Positions 23,500 to 36,222 of a DNA stretch of 64,000 bases are shown one piece after another. The number at the start of each line of letters is the position of its first letter. The first letter of the stretch is position 1. The DNA is taken from the NCBI GenBank assembly GCA_019916065.1, contig CM034233.1, forward strand, positions 50,124,009-50,188,008. Direction: 5' to 3'. The position numbers and the translations under genes are program-made. Origin of the DNA: Vitellaria paradoxa. Lineage: Eukaryota > Streptophyta > Magnoliopsida > Ericales > Sapotaceae. Under the pieces are notes generated by a model, which was not told where the DNA came from, made no database searches, and saw only the letters and a list, made by a program, of their open reading frames with translations.

Positions 23500-23857
23500 C
23501 GCCATTTGGCTTAGCTATAATCTTCTATAGATTTCTAATAACTCTTCTGCTTTTAATTTTCTCGCTATCACTAATTTTAAAAAATTTAAATATTTTACTA
23601 AAAAAAATAAAAAAATCTAAAATTATGTTAACCGAATGTGTAAATTTTTTATACAATCATATTTTTTGTGTCGAAAGCTTTCAAACGAGTACTATTGTCG
23701 CTATTTTTTGTGAATTTTTTTAATCCGTGAGAACGGATTTGAAAAATTATTTTCACGGTTTGCTATTTTTCAAAAAAAAAAAAAAGGCGTCAAAATTAAA
23801 CTCAAACCACATTTTATCTCAATTCATCGTATTTTTTCTTACTCCAAACGAGTCCAT
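23500..23857. mobile_element. MITE-like element, family B copy 1
   Basis: The right end, TCGTATTTTTTCTTACTCCAAACGAGTCC (ends 23857), is the inverted counterpart of the left end of the element in the PsaN intron (32663). AT-rich interior with poly-A. The left end is not sharply defined. Confidence 0.45.
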
Positions 23858-24802
23858 GTGTCTCCTCTAAACACTTTTCTATTTAGTTTTCTATACTGAT
23901 TATTCGTGCTGTAAGTATTATTGACGCTCCTCTGATCAATTACGTGTCTGCTCTAAACGCTTTTTCATTTAATTTACTATGCTAATTATGCTTAGCTTAA
24001 ATGTATTTTATCGACCTCAAAATATCAGCTGAAATATTTTGATACTGGCTGGCCCTATTTTCAAGGTATTTTTATAACCCTAGCCGTCATAACATTTAAC
24101 AGCAAATGTCATGTATCATCATCTGACGGAGTATGGGTTTCCTTCAATAAATATGAATAACTGACGTAAATAAATAAATAAAAAGAAAGAACAATAATTT
24201 GAAATTAACTTCCCATGAAGAGCGGATTTATCTCGCCGCCACCTCCAATTTTCAAACGAAAAAAATGAACCTCCTACGTAACATCCGCATTCACACCGCT
24301 GTTCACGCTCTCCGTCTCCATTCTCTGCCTATACTACTGCGCTCCAACACAGTTAGCCACCCAATAACTTGTTGCCACGCAACCAAGAAGCCCAGTTCCA
24401 AAAAATAGTTTAAAGAGCGCACTTTTACTATTGGAGATATTTCGGAACAAATATAGTGCCCGCCGCAGCTGATTCGGATCCTTCCCACCGAAGAAACAGG
24501 TCACGCCTGCTGGGATCTTTTCGTAGCGGTGGGGCCCACCTATTGTTTCCACCGCTCTCTAAACCGCGCCGGCACGCGCTTCCATCCCCACCACCCCACC
24601 ACCGTCGTCTCATCGAAAAGGGGAAATTTTCACGCACTGTTCTATTTCTCGTTTCATCTGCAAAAACAAAACCCTTCTCTCTCCATCTCTCTTCCCCAAT
24701 TTTCTTTTCGATATATACATATTCACATCGTGTATATATATATATCGTCAGATATACATCCTCCACATATATGTGTGCTATATGCATGTATATGCTATTA
24801 TG

Positions 24803-27800
24803 ATGGAATTTGAACAACCATTATGCGGTGCAAGGATGGGTGGTGGGTTGACGAGGCCTTCACGGGCTTTGATGTTGATCGTATTCACCGTCATGGTCCT
24901 TCTGGGCCTCCAGATGGCCACCGATACAGTTTTCCCCACGTGGGTCGGTCGCGTTTCGTCGCCGGAAGACGGAACAACGGACCCGTCCCAGGGTGGTGGA
25001 CCGCCGGGGCACCCGACTTGCTCCGGGTTCTTCCGAGGAGGGCCTCGTAGGAAGGTGGTCATGTCGATCGCCGATTTTGGGGGCGTGGGCGACGGAAAGA
25101 CTTCCAATACGGTGGCGTTCCGGCGCGCGATACGTCACATGCAGAGTTTTGCAGACGGAGGCGGGGCCCAGCTGAACGTTCCGAGAGGCAGTTGGGTCAC
25201 GGGCAGCTTTAACCTTACCAGTAATTTCACGCTTTTTCTTGAAGAAGGAGCTACCATTTTAGGTTCTCAGGTAATAAATATATATATATTCTGGAATCAT
25301 TCCATTGCTATATATATATATATGCTCACGTTTTGTTTTTGTCTTAGGGTCTATTATGTATATGCTTGTTATTGTTTTCGCTTAAGTTTTGAGTATTGAT
25401 TAATTCTGCCAACTGGTACATTTATAGTTTATATATATATATATATATATATCTTTGTGTGTGTGTATAATTCTCTAATAAGCTAATAATTTTGAAGTAA
25501 ATAGTTAGTACTTATAATTTTTGTGTTTAAACTTGTGAGAGGAAAGACTGAATTCGATGCAACAGCAATACTCCATTTTTAGTGTGTGTAAAATTTATGT
25601 TGGACTAGCTTGGCATCACGGAATATTTATACGAGAATGACGGAGGAATCAATTTGAATTTCTTTGTCGTATTTCACTCCTTTCGCTCATGTTGGCGTGG
25701 TTTTGCGGACTGGCTTTGTTAATTATATATTGCCGACTTTAATGTTTGTCAATGGATATTTTCACCTTTTTCTTAGAATATTACTTATATAAGAAAAGAA
25801 AAGAGGAAAAGGAATGTATTCTCTTTCTGATGCTATTCTTTTTGGTAGTTTTCATTTTTAACTTTTTGTGTGAAATTGGAGTTTATGGATATTTTGCACC
25901 AGAAATGGTTGTCTAAACTTTAGAAAATCTTCTAAAGGGACTATCATTAGCTAGAAGCTGTTCTTTTAGCTCAAAATATTTTTTTTTTGAGGGGGGGGGG
26001 GGGGGGAGGGCGGGGACGACTTACCGTGACTCAGTTTGAATAAATTAATGTATCATTTATGGAGACGATATATTCTATTCTGTTATTGGTAGTGAATGAT
26101 CATTTAAACGATTCAATTTACTTCTCTGAGACTAAAACAAAGAAACAAAATGAATTTTGGGAATTAATAGGTTAATGGAATGACTCCATGCCAATTTTGT
26201 TTGTGAGCAAAGGTCGAATTTTGAAAGAAAATGGATTGATTAAATTTCCTTGCCATCTATAAGCTCCTCTTAGTTAAAATGCGTCTTTCTTAATCAATTT
26301 CCAGTTGTTTACTTTTATTTTATTTATTTATTTATTTATTTAAATTATAGGACCCAAAGGAATGGCCTATCATAGAGCCACTGCCTTCTTATGGAAGAGG
26401 GAGAGAGAGATTGGGAGGGAGGCATGTAAGCCTCATCCATGGAGATGGTCTCACCGATGTTGTCATTACAGGTATTTGTTTATGCTATGTCATATAAAAA
26501 AAAAAATTTGTAAATCTCTTGAAATTTTAAGCTTGATCTTGGAGATGTAGAACTCACCCCAGACATGAAATTTAGAATGTTTCCTTATAATAAATGTCAT
26601 GAGCAAATATTTCATGGCATCTTCTGTTTTACCTCATCTTTGGTTATTCTTGTCTGAGCCTTCCCTTAATTTCATGGCATCTTTTGTTTTACCTCATCTT
26701 TGATTATTCTTTTCTGAGCCTTCCCTTAATTTCATGGCATCTTTTGTTTTACTTCATCTTTGGTTATTTTTTTCTGAGCCTTCCCTTATCTTGCATACCA
26801 ATTCAAATATGTAAGCGGTTGTAATACAAATGGAACGTTTTGTATCAAACTCTTGGTAAAATTCTTTATTTTTCTTGGCAATACAACTTTTAAACTTAGT
26901 TGGCTGAGCACGATCCTAGCTGAAATTGATTCTACCCTTGTTTGGTCTGTGGGGTCACATTAGTTAATTACCACAGAGGAGGTCAGAGCTCGCTCTATTT
27001 GCTGGTTGGTCTGACTCTTCCTAATACACTTCTGGCTTGACCATAATGATGTTGATTGTGGTTTACATCCATAAGAAGCAATGCTTTTTCTGTTTTTTTT
27101 TTTTTTTTTTTAATGTTCAATCACTTGATTCTTGCCGGATTATGTGTGGAGAAAGATGATATTAGGCATAACCCATTAAATGAAGAATGATGCTGTTAAA
27201 AACTCCAGGCTAATTTAATGTAAGTAGTCACTAATAGGCCCTCATACCCCATTAAATGAAGAATGATGCTGTTAAAACTCCAGGCTAATTTAATATAAGT
27301 AGGCCCTAGTAGGCCCACCAAGACACATACTTTCTGCTCCCTCACCTTTTAATCTGAAAACCCCTGCAATTATTGCGAGAATGAGCAATAGAAATTCCTC
27401 CATCGTTAAACTGAAATTAAATTAAAAGTTGTCCTCTTTTGATCAGTTACGTTGTTTAATTTTGCCAACATCATTTTGGTTCCACTAAAAAAGTATGAAT
27501 AGCAATATGTAGTTGTGATGATTCCCAGTGGGGACTTGTCATTTCGTTTGAATATAATTGCTGAAGGAGCATCTTGTCCCTAAGCGCCCCCCCCCCTCCT
27601 CTCTTTTTCTCATCCCTAAGTGAGACAATAAAGCCAGATATTGCGCATTGATTGTTGGCTGTCAAATGATGCATTGGACTGATTTAGTGAATTCTTACTT
27701 CTTGTTGCCGTCACATTACTGTTCCTTCCTATATTGCTGACATGCAGAATTAGATTGATCTATTCTATAAAGAGAATTGAACTTCTAATTTTGAGTCATG

Positions 27801-30735
27801 AATATGCTTTGCAAGACCACTTGGAAGTACCTTTCGGTAATATGATTCATGTGTAGCCTCTCTTGCATGTATTTTGGATCACTTATCATCTGAGAAACAC
27901 ACACACTTCTAATTCTAACCAGGTGGCGAATCGGACAAGCACATTTATCAGACATTCCCAAACAATTATTGAACACTCAACTGTCATGCCCTTAATATCT
28001 ACATACATATATATTTTGGATACTGCTGTGTTTATGTCATGCTGTATGAATTTCCCATATACATATCCGTGCTTATAATTAGCGCACCATATACATGCCA
28101 TGGACTTTAAATTAAATGAAAAATAAACTCAAAATTACCTTTCGAGTGTTTTCTTTCCCCATCACACTTAAGTCCTTTTTCGTTTTTCTTTTGAAATATA
28201 TATAATACACACACACGGATATAGGGAAGTTGGTGAGCTTTCTAAAAAGAAAAAAAAAAAGAATATTGCAAACTGGATTACATGAGGCACTGATCAGTGC
28301 ATTTTCAATTGATTGCAGGGCAGAATGGGACTATTGATGGCCAGGGAAAGATGTGGTGGGAGATGTGGTGGAACAGAACATTGAAGCACACAAGAGGCCA
28401 TCTCCTTGAAGTAAAAAATTCAAGCAACATACTTATCTCCAATCTCACTTTCCGTAATTCTCCATTTTGGACAATACATCCTGTTTATTGCAGGTCTGCC
28501 TCTGCTTCTTTTTTTCTCAGAGCTTGTTTCTATATCATATGGACACTATTCTAAATTGATACTAGCAATCCAATGGACTTAAAAAGAAAAGAAAAAAAAA
28601 AAAGCCTTGAAAGATTCAAGGATTTACTGTTAAAAAAAAGAAGGTTGAACAGTTTTACTATTTCTTTACAATATATTATTATTGAGGACAAGGAAAAAAG
28701 AAAATGAATAGTCTTTTGATAAATTTTTAACATTTTGCCTATTGTTTTTTCACCTTAAAAACAAAGAAGTAATTGAGGGTGGACACAAAATACGAGGACA
28801 TGCGCTATTGATAATTTTCTATCAATGTGGCAAGTGTGAAGATTGTGAAAATTGGTCTCAGTTATTATGCCTTAAATCCTGCAGCCTCTAAAAACAGATT
28901 CTTGTATTCTACCTAAATTGACAAGAAAAGCTAGTTCTGTCAATGAAGGAATTCTTACACTGCATAACTCCTTTGACTTTTATAGTTGATTACAAATGCT
29001 AGTGTTGAAGCACAAAAATCTCTCATAAATAGTGTAGAAGTGAAAACTCAACTCTTGCCTTTAAAAGTCTTAATAAAAGTTTCATATGCATGAAGTTTTG
29101 ATTGTAGAATATTAACAGTTGCTCCAAATTTGTTTCAGTAACGTCGTGATAAAAAACATGACCATCCTGGCACCACTCAATGCTCCAAATACTGATGGTA
29201 TAGACCCAGGTAGGTCACTCCATTCTCTTTTTCTTACTTTTAGCACTGTGAGATCTGCTTCTCAGTTTACCTACTAAATCCAGAAGAAACTAAATAGAAG
29301 TGCACTATGATGAGGACATCAACCTGCAGATTTATTTCTTTTTATTATTATTTTATTCATTATTTGAACCTATTTGTTTTAGGCTTTATTAATATTGAGT
29401 TTATTTTATTAGAGATTATGTGGACCCATCTGTTTTGAGTCTTATGGCTATATTTGTTTTGAGGGATTGGATGATGGAGTATAAGTAATACCATGAGATA
29501 ATATATGGGATTGAATATAATATGGGATTAATTTTTATGTGAGATTATTTTTTCGAATTTGTTTGGTGAGATATAAAGGGGATAAAATATGTGATTTGAC
29601 ATAAGATGTGACAAGAAATAATTTTGGACCTTTAGATTTTGGTAAGAAACAAATCTAGTGGGGTATAAGTGATACCATATCCCCTATGATATTATTTATC
29701 CCCCATTTTGGAGGATATGAAATACAATCCGGAGTTATAATACTACAAACCAAATACAGAACTAAAGTCAACTTAATCAAAAATGGTAGGCAGCTTATCC
29801 AATCCCCTAATTTTATCCCCCAAACAAGCATTACCTATTAGTATTGAGTTTATTTTATTAAGGGTTTTTTGTGTTTCGACTCATGGATTTTAGAAGTTTA
29901 TTATTTAAACCTTAATTGGAGTTAACAAGATTATTATGGAATGAACATTGAATACATTGGATTGCTTCTTCCTCTACAGCTGCTATTCGTCTCCCTTTCC
30001 TTCTTCTCTTCTCTTCTTCTTCTTCTTCTTCTTTACTTCTTTCTTATTCTTTCAATAGTCAATCCTACATCACACTAACCTCCTTGTCAAATATTAACAG
30101 ACTCAAGCGTTAATGTGTGTATTGAAGATTGCTACATTGAGAGTGGAGATGATCTTGTAGCAGTAAAGAGCGGGTGGGACCAATATGGAATTGCAATGGC
30201 CCGTCCAAGCTTTAACATCATTATAAGGAGAGTATCGGGCACAACTCCAACGTGCTCTGGGGTTGGAATAGGCAGTGAAATGTCTGGGGGGATTTCAAAT
30301 GTTATTGTGGAGGATTTGCATGTCAGAGATTCAGCAGCTGGGTTGCGAATAAAGACTGACAAGGGAAGAGGGGGATATATAGCAAATATCACTGTAAATA
30401 ACATGATGATGGAGAGAGTTAAGATACCCATAAGGTTCAGCAGAGGTGCGAATGACCACCCAGATGGGGGATGGGACCCCAATGCTGTCCCAAAAGTAAA
30501 GGGTATCTTTATAAGTAACGTTGTCAGTGTAAATTCTACAAGAGCCCCATTGTTAGAGGGTATTGAGGATGCACCATATGAAGGTATATGCATGAGAAGT
30601 GTTAGTATAATTGGCTTAGCTCCATCTGCAAAGTGGAATTGTGAATTTGTTGCTGGATTTACCAATGAGGTAACTCCAATACCGTGTTCCCAATTGCGGA
30701 ACAATAGCCCTTCATTGTTGTGTTTGCACCACTAA
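24803..30735 (+). CDS. Glycoside hydrolase family 28 (polygalacturonase-like), five exons, 489 aa
   Basis: Exons 24803-25270, 26351-26471, 28319-28493, 29139-29209 and 30101-30735 join in phase through GT-AG introns to 489 codons. GH28 enzymes hydrolyse homogalacturonan of the cell wall. Signs of the family: a pectate-lyase-like beta-helix sequence, NTDGIDP at 272-278 (catalytic Asp), GDD at 294-296 (two Asp), and RIK at 361-363 (substrate binding). The usual GHG motif is replaced by SGVGIGSEMSGG (331-342), so the conserved His is missing; this is seen in a plant clade annotated as probable polygalacturonases, and activity is therefore uncertain. Residues 23-38 form one hydrophobic segment, a signal anchor or signal peptide. 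Met codons at 24773, 24800 and 24836 are alternative starts. Introns 2 and 4 carry tandem repeats and a MITE-like insert. Confidence 0.93.
26611..26790. repeat. Three copies of a 60-bp unit in GH28 intron 2
   Basis: Exact 60-bp period, each copy beginning TTCATGGCATCTTTTGTTTT and ending GAGCCTTCCCTTAA. Only a few substitutions separate the copies. Confidence 0.95.
27171..27320. repeat. Two copies of a 76-bp unit in GH28 intron 2
   Basis: CCCATTAAATGAAGAATGAT, GCTGTTAAAA and CTCCAGGCTAATTTAAT recur 76 bp apart. Confidence 0.92.
29446..29835. mobile_element. MITE-like element in GH28 intron 4
   Basis: The left end, GGCTATATTTGTTTTGAGGG, mirrors the right end, which on the minus strand reads GGTAATGCTTGTTTGGGGGA. 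About 390 bp, no coding. A short TAT flanks both sides, compatible with but not proof of a 3-bp target duplication. An imperfect ~35-bp direct repeat (ATTGAGTTTATTTTATTA) lies outside it on both sides (29394 and 29843). Confidence 0.6.
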
Positions 30736-31860
30736 GCTTTTCTATATGGTGGGTTTATACTCGGAGAACTTCTGTTTGGTACAAAGGGATTACTCAAATT
30801 GGGCATGGCTATCCAGGTTTGTGCAGAAATGAAAACGAACCATGCCATGATCTTTGAGTAGATTGGGTTTCTGCAGCTCTTATTGATTGGTCTTTTTGGT
30901 ACCAATCTGTGAACTTGACATTCTTGTGCAAATGACGTTGGAGAGCATTGTTGACCCGACAGCTTCTGCAGAGAAATCCAGTTTTGATATGTAGTTGGAT
31001 TGGCTGTGTTAAACAGGATCTGTTCACGGTTTTATAGATGAACAGTTCTCCTGACTTGAAAGACAGATTTTTTTTTTTTCCCTGCATGTTTGACAGTAGG
31101 GTGTAAAACTACGAGTTTCTGAACCCTAACCCATGCATAGTGAATTGAATTCATTTTTTTACTAATGATATGTGTGGAATGTAGATTACTGTCTTGTGAA
31201 ATGAATTTTGATCTTTTACTGTCTTGTGAAATGAATTTAGATCTTTCTTCCATTATTATATATATATATATATATATATATATCTGTGTGTATATGTGCA
31301 CATTTGAGTGGATTCTGGTGAGTAGTGAATGGGTTATGACAACAGGACACTTAACTATTGTTGTGCCCTTACTCCTTCCTTCATAGAACCCAGATTTGAG
31401 GCCAAGCTTGAATGGCAGTTTTTTTTTTTTTTTTTTTTCTTCAGATTCCTGCACTTCTAAACATGAGTAATATAAAGTAATCGACTATGAGCTTGAACCT
31501 GATCTGTATTATTGATCGTCTTCTTTTACTTTTCAATCTTAACCCCATTCTTTGTGTGAAAATATATATATATATATATATATATCTTTTGTATGATTCA
31601 GGGAGGAGGCACAGATTAAGATAGGCCTGCTAATGGAATCCAATGCCAGCTTCAGCCAAATCCAGGTGTAATGGTTCCAGTTAGCAGGCAAAATATTCCA
31701 TAATTTTTCTATTTATATATATATATACACACACTAGCTAGGCACGTCTTGAACACAATGGACAGGAAGAGCAACAGAGGAAAACAAAAAGGAAAGGAAA
31801 GATTACATGCAGAACAAATTGATCAAAAGTTGTCGATGAAATATTAAATACATGTTTAAG
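30736..31860. other. Intergenic region between convergent GH28 and psaN genes
   Basis: Contains the GH28 3' untranslated region and, further right, the psaN 3' side. (TA)n tracts at about 31257-31283 and 31562-31585 and homopolymer T runs. No further gene is seen. Confidence 0.6.
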
Positions 31861-31884
31861 GGGAGGGGGAGGGGGAGGGGGAGG
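31861..31884 (+). repeat. (GGGGGA)n tract just 3' of psaN
   Basis: Four successive G4-5 runs separated by single A on the plus strand, starting 24 bp past the psaN stop codon. On this strand the tract could form a G-quadruplex; the psaN transcript carries the C-rich complement. Confidence 0.85.
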
Positions 31885-31907
31885 TGAAGAGATACTGGAT
31901 AGATTTC

Positions 31908-33224
31908 TCACTTTCCCCATTTCCAGAACACGTTGGAACCACACTTAAATTTGTCCTTCCCTTCACACTCCAACTCCAAATCATCAGAAAGGAATTTCAC
32001 TTTCTGCATTCAGCAAACCAATTCAAACAAAATTTGGTTAAAAAGATGTTTGTTACATCAATTGAAACTGAAGCAAGTAAAAGAAAAGCAATTCCAACAA
32101 GAAGAGAAGGTATATAGAGAGAGAGAGACAGAGACAGAGAGAGAGACCTTTTGCTTGGCAAGATCTTGGCAGCCAGTGAAGTTCTCGGGGAACTTGCACG
32201 TCCCAAATTCAACCGTGTATGCCCTTGCAAAATTTGCAGCACTTGTGGCCAACCTCTTCTTGTCATTTAATTCCTAATATTTTCCAAATGCACCACACAT
32301 ACATTCATAAAATTGAGTAATGCTTCCCAAATAGAAAAATCTATCACAAAAAAAAATGACTGAAATATTTATGAGCTTATTTTTTTAAAAGTGATATGGA
32401 TTAATAAATCCAAACCTATTTTTAATTACATCTCGCCACCGTTACATCATTTTGGTTATGTTTTCTAGTGTATATTTTTCTTAAAGTCTAATAACATTTT
32501 TCATAAATTAATTAACTACTTTAAATGTTTAAAAGTATGTTTGGTTTATTAAAAATTACTAAAAAAAATTTTAAAAATTTTTTAAAATTCTTAAAAATTA
32601 TTCACTTTCTATTTCACTGCACGATTTGTAAACTTACAAATTATCTCACTTTATTCCATTATGGGTTTGTTTGGAGTAAGAAAAAATGAGATAAATTATG
32701 GTTTGGGGAGAGTTCGTAATGCGTGCAGTGAAAGAAAAAAATTAATGTGATATAAAGTTAACAGAAATTTATAGAGATTTTTAAAAATTTTCAATAAATT
32801 ATTACACATCAAACGGGCCCTATATCTCACTTTTTTTTCACTCCAAATGCATAAAAAAAAATATACAATTGAAGAGACCTAGCAATAATGAACACGGATA
32901 CAAATTAAGCAAACCTACCTTGTTAACTTTGCTCTTTTCGAGGTATTCTTCAATGACACCGGCGTTGGCATTGGAGGAGGCGGTGGTGGTGGAGATAGTG
33001 AAAACTGCGGCTGCAAGGCCAAGCAGCGCAGCTCTTCTTCCTTCGCCGCTGCTGGACTCACCCGGAAACTTGGACTGCTGAGCCCTGACGTTGATGACAG
33101 GCAACTTATTGTTATGAACACAAAATACCGAGGAAGTAAGCTTCGAGGTAAGCTCTGATGATCCAGCAGCGCCAGAGACGGCATAGTTGCAGGCCAGCAC
33201 ACTAGAAGAGTTCATGGCTGCCAT
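31908..33224 (-). CDS. PSAN: Photosystem I reaction centre subunit N, chloroplast precursor, 175 aa
   Basis: Exons (minus) 33224-32919, 32273-32148 and 32003-31908 join in phase to 175 codons with GT-AG introns. PsaN is a small lumenal extrinsic subunit of photosystem I that helps docking of plastocyanin. The mature part, from about residue 89, matches the family: IEEYLEKSK, LNDKKRLATSAANFARAYTV, FGTCKFPENFTGC, DLAKQKKV and the Cys-containing end CEGKDKFKCGSNVFWKW. The N-terminal ~60 residues are a Ser/Thr-rich chloroplast transit peptide. RRAALLGLAAAVF (63-75) and ANA (86-88) form a twin-Arg lumenal signal with its cleavage site, in keeping with the known Tat route of PsaN. It ends WGK, two residues beyond the usual FWKW. 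Intron 1 contains a MITE-like insert. It appears intact. Confidence 0.96.
32663..32850. mobile_element. MITE-like element, family B copy 2, in psaN intron 1
   Basis: The left end, GGGTTTGTTTGGAGTAAG, and the right end, TTTTTTTTCACTCCAAATGC, are inverted copies, with GAGATAAATTATGG and TATATCTCAC next inside. A CAAACGGGCCC word inside (about 32811-32821), paired with TATGTTTGGTTTATT at about 32536, hints that a second MITE overlaps it. Confidence 0.55.
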
Positions 33225-35296
33225 TTTACTTGACTAGTTGCTGCTGCTGCTGCAATTCCTGACCTGAGAAGGAAAATGGAATATGAGGCAAACTTAATAA
33301 TTCTTTGTTTTTATTTTTGTTGTACATGTGGATGGATATATACAGTTGGATTTGGGTGATGATGATGACGACTATTAAAGGGCAGGGAAGGTTGTGGTGG
33401 GAGTGTGGATAGGGTGAGATTGCCTCACTCCTATTGGCAAATTTGTTCTCCTACCGAGTCCAGGCTGTGCATTTCTCATTTGAGTGGCTGGAGTTTGATA
33501 TATCTTTAGGGCCCACCTTGGAACCCAAAAAAAAAAAAAAAAAAGTGTGATTTCTCTCTCTTTGTTTTGACATCCCAGCGTCCACCATATATAGAAACTT
33601 GGAACCTACCATTGATTTGAAAAATAAAAAATAAAATTAAAAATAGCCGTTGGGACAAATTTTACTTTGATCCGAGTTTTATCCAAAATCTCATTGCATC
33701 ACCTAATTTTTTTTTTTTCTTTTGTAATTTGTTAGTCACAAATTTTTCTCGTTTACTTTCTTGTCTTATGCTCCAGTTAGCACAAATTTTAGTAGTAAGA
33801 AAAATCATTACAAAATATGCTATTGCTACTAATAAAAAAACTCAAACTCTTAATTGTTATTTAAAAAAAAAGAAAAACGAGTTCTAAAGTAAGTTTTCCA
33901 TAAAGTTCGGAGATAAATGAATTTTTCTTGTTAACTGACTTACTAGTATAAATTGTCAGGGCAAAAAAAAAAACTAACGGGATGGGAAATTACAATTAAT
34001 AAAAAATTCATACGCTTAATTGCTACAAATAAAAAATAAAAATATGTACTTAAAGATGAATTTTGAATAAATCTCAAAGGTGAAAAGTGAAATTCGCGCT
34101 AAAGAAATATTTAAATTAATGCAGTGCCCTTTTTTTTTTTTTTTTTGGGTGGCACCTTCTCTCTATATGTGCTTGTTTATTTCATTTATATTGATCGTCA
34201 ATCTAAAAAGAAGTTACTTCAGCTGTTCCAATTGCTTCCTATTAAGTTAGATGTGGAATCTTGACACCAAGAATGCTTGTGTTAGTTCGTTATTCAAAAA
34301 TAAAGATCAACTCGTTCATTCAATAAAGTTGTATTTTTCCAGAATGAACCAATAATTTTTGACAATTGAATCGAATAAGAAAACTTGAGCTGTAGAGTGC
34401 TCAAAGAGGAAAGAGGGCTAGTGCAAGTGGCGCAAGCATTCGAGCAACTAATCTTAGTTCTCACAGGCTCTTTGAAATAATCAAGTACGAAGGACCACAC
34501 ACATGCATTCATGCACAATTGAGTGAAGACCATGATCAGTTTGATTTAAACTTTTTGCCGGTTTAATCATACATCTGGTCAAGTTGAACCCTACCATGTC
34601 AATCGTCCTATTACATGCTTAATTAAAGAAACATTACAAATACACGGCGTCGTATCAGAAAATTTGGATAGAAAAACAAAAGTAATTGCGAAGATATTCG
34701 GTGACTGAGAGTAGTCATACTTAATGTTGCTGAAATTTATGAATGCAGTCCAGTTGTATGGCAGAGGCACAATTGTTCACTACAAACATTACCTTCGTAT
34801 GGATGGTGCTTAGCGTGTCATTAAGTACGTGTTCTAGAGATTTAAGCATTCTATAGATGATTTTGCATATTGCGGTCTTGTGGTATTGGTTGATGGAACG
34901 GTCTTGTGATATTGGAGGATGGAACATATCAATATAGGAAGTACACTAGAAAGCTCCTTATTGCCATGGCAGTAAATGCTTAAATGCAAATTTTTCTACT
35001 TTTGTTGTCATGAATACTGAGGACTACGATAATTGGTAGTACTTTCTTTGAATGCTAAAGACACATATTTGCTCAGATCAACATATATTAGTTTTACATA
35101 AAAAATTAAAAAAAAATATTTTGCGCACATTTTTTTTATTTCATTCGATGCAAAAGGGAATATAGAAATATTATCGTGCAACATTGAACTATCATATCAA
35201 ATTCAAAACTAACATCTCTTCTTTGTCATTCTGTGTAAATTATAGGATATTGCTGATTGCATTCCATTGGTCCTTGGTGGTTTCATCTCATTATCT
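33225..35296. other. psaN upstream region and intergenic DNA
   Basis: The psaN promoter should lie in the first few hundred bases right of 33224; a GCTGCTGCTGC run sits in the 5' leader (33239-33251). The rest is AT-rich with poly-A/T runs. Open stretches at 34294-34533 and 34721-34927 show no motif and are not called genes. The Tat element begins at 35302 after the GTACC duplication. Confidence 0.5.
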
Positions 35297-35301
35297 GTAC
35301 C

Positions 35302-36209
35302 TGTTCGGTAGTAAAATTTACCGCCGGAACTGTTGACCACGCCAACCAGAAATGCAATTGACAACCTGCCGAACAAAGACAACAGAAAGGTTACGGCCGG
35401 AGTGGAGGTCTCTGGCCGGAAAATCCTCCGATGCTTAAATCAGCAAGTAGCTCAAAGAATAAAGCTTTTTCAGAGAAGAAGTGAGCAATAGCTTAAGTTG
35501 GCAATAGTCAACTTACCTTTATTGTCAAGTGGAATCTCGTATTTATAGTAATGTAAATAATAAATAAGACAATACCTGTGATTTGACTGCATCCAGGCTT
35601 CCGTGCACCTCTTTTCCTTACTTACTTTAAATGCCTTTCACCGTTCATTTAATGCCTCATATCTTTCATTAAATACTCCATACCTTTCATTCAATGCTTC
35701 TGGTAGTTAAACACGGCAATATAGCCGGAATTTCGTGGTCAAACTGTCTACCTGTCACATCCGTCAACTACTCATAATGAAATGAACTGAGCTAGTTACT
35801 CCCTCAGAAATAAATACTTAGTTCAGTCATAACTACGGTGCATATATGGTTATAATCCCTCATTAAGGCTGTGGGTCCCAAGCATAACATTTACTAGCCG
35901 CCAATCAATGGGCCGAACAAATTGGCTATTGAGGTCTTCGGTTACAGCCACATAGCAACACATTATCCATAGATACTGAGAGTCAGGGTATCCCTTGGAA
36001 TATTAATCCAAAGACACGTGTCCGTGTATATCACTCACGTGGAACTCTCGTGCTATTAATCAACTGTTCGGCGGAAAGCTACGTGTCAAGCATCAACGTG
36101 CTCGGTGAATGACTACGTGACTCACACAAATATGCTCGGCATTGGGCCACGTGGCACCTTGGCTATACTTGTTCGGCACTCGTACGTCAAGGAATTATTT
36201 TGCCCAATA
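35302..36209 (-). repeat. Tat element 3' LTR
   Basis: Plus-strand edges TGTTCGGTAGTAAAA and TTTTGCCCAATA. The terminal CA of the other LTR has become TA here. Same length as the 5' LTR. Confidence 0.95.
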
Positions 36210-36222
36210 TTTTGTCCCCACT
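36210..36222 (-). other. Polypurine tract of the Tat element
   Basis: The minus strand reads AGTGGGGACAAAA directly before the 3' LTR, the expected position for priming plus-strand synthesis. Confidence 0.75.

Noticed and set aside
24199..24408. 69-codon frame upstream of the GH28 gene
   Set aside because: No recognisable domain and overlapped by equally long frames on the other strand; could be an upstream leader ORF but nothing supports it.
24428..25138. Several overlapping open frames of 60-129 codons on both strands
   Set aside because: They are shadows of the GC-richer first exon and promoter of the GH28 gene; none has motifs.
25991..26008. Long G run in GH28 intron 1
   Set aside because: A homopolymer tract, likely of uncertain length in the assembly; not treated as a regulatory feature. 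The same applies to the G run at 52431-52443.
30132..30704. 190-codon open frame on the minus strand
   Set aside because: It lies exactly opposite GH28 exon 5, whose plus-strand product has clear family motifs and splice sites; the reverse frame has none.
31032..31454. 140-codon minus-strand frame between GH28 and psaN
   Set aside because: Composed of translated (TA)n and poly-A tracts; low complexity and no homology signal.
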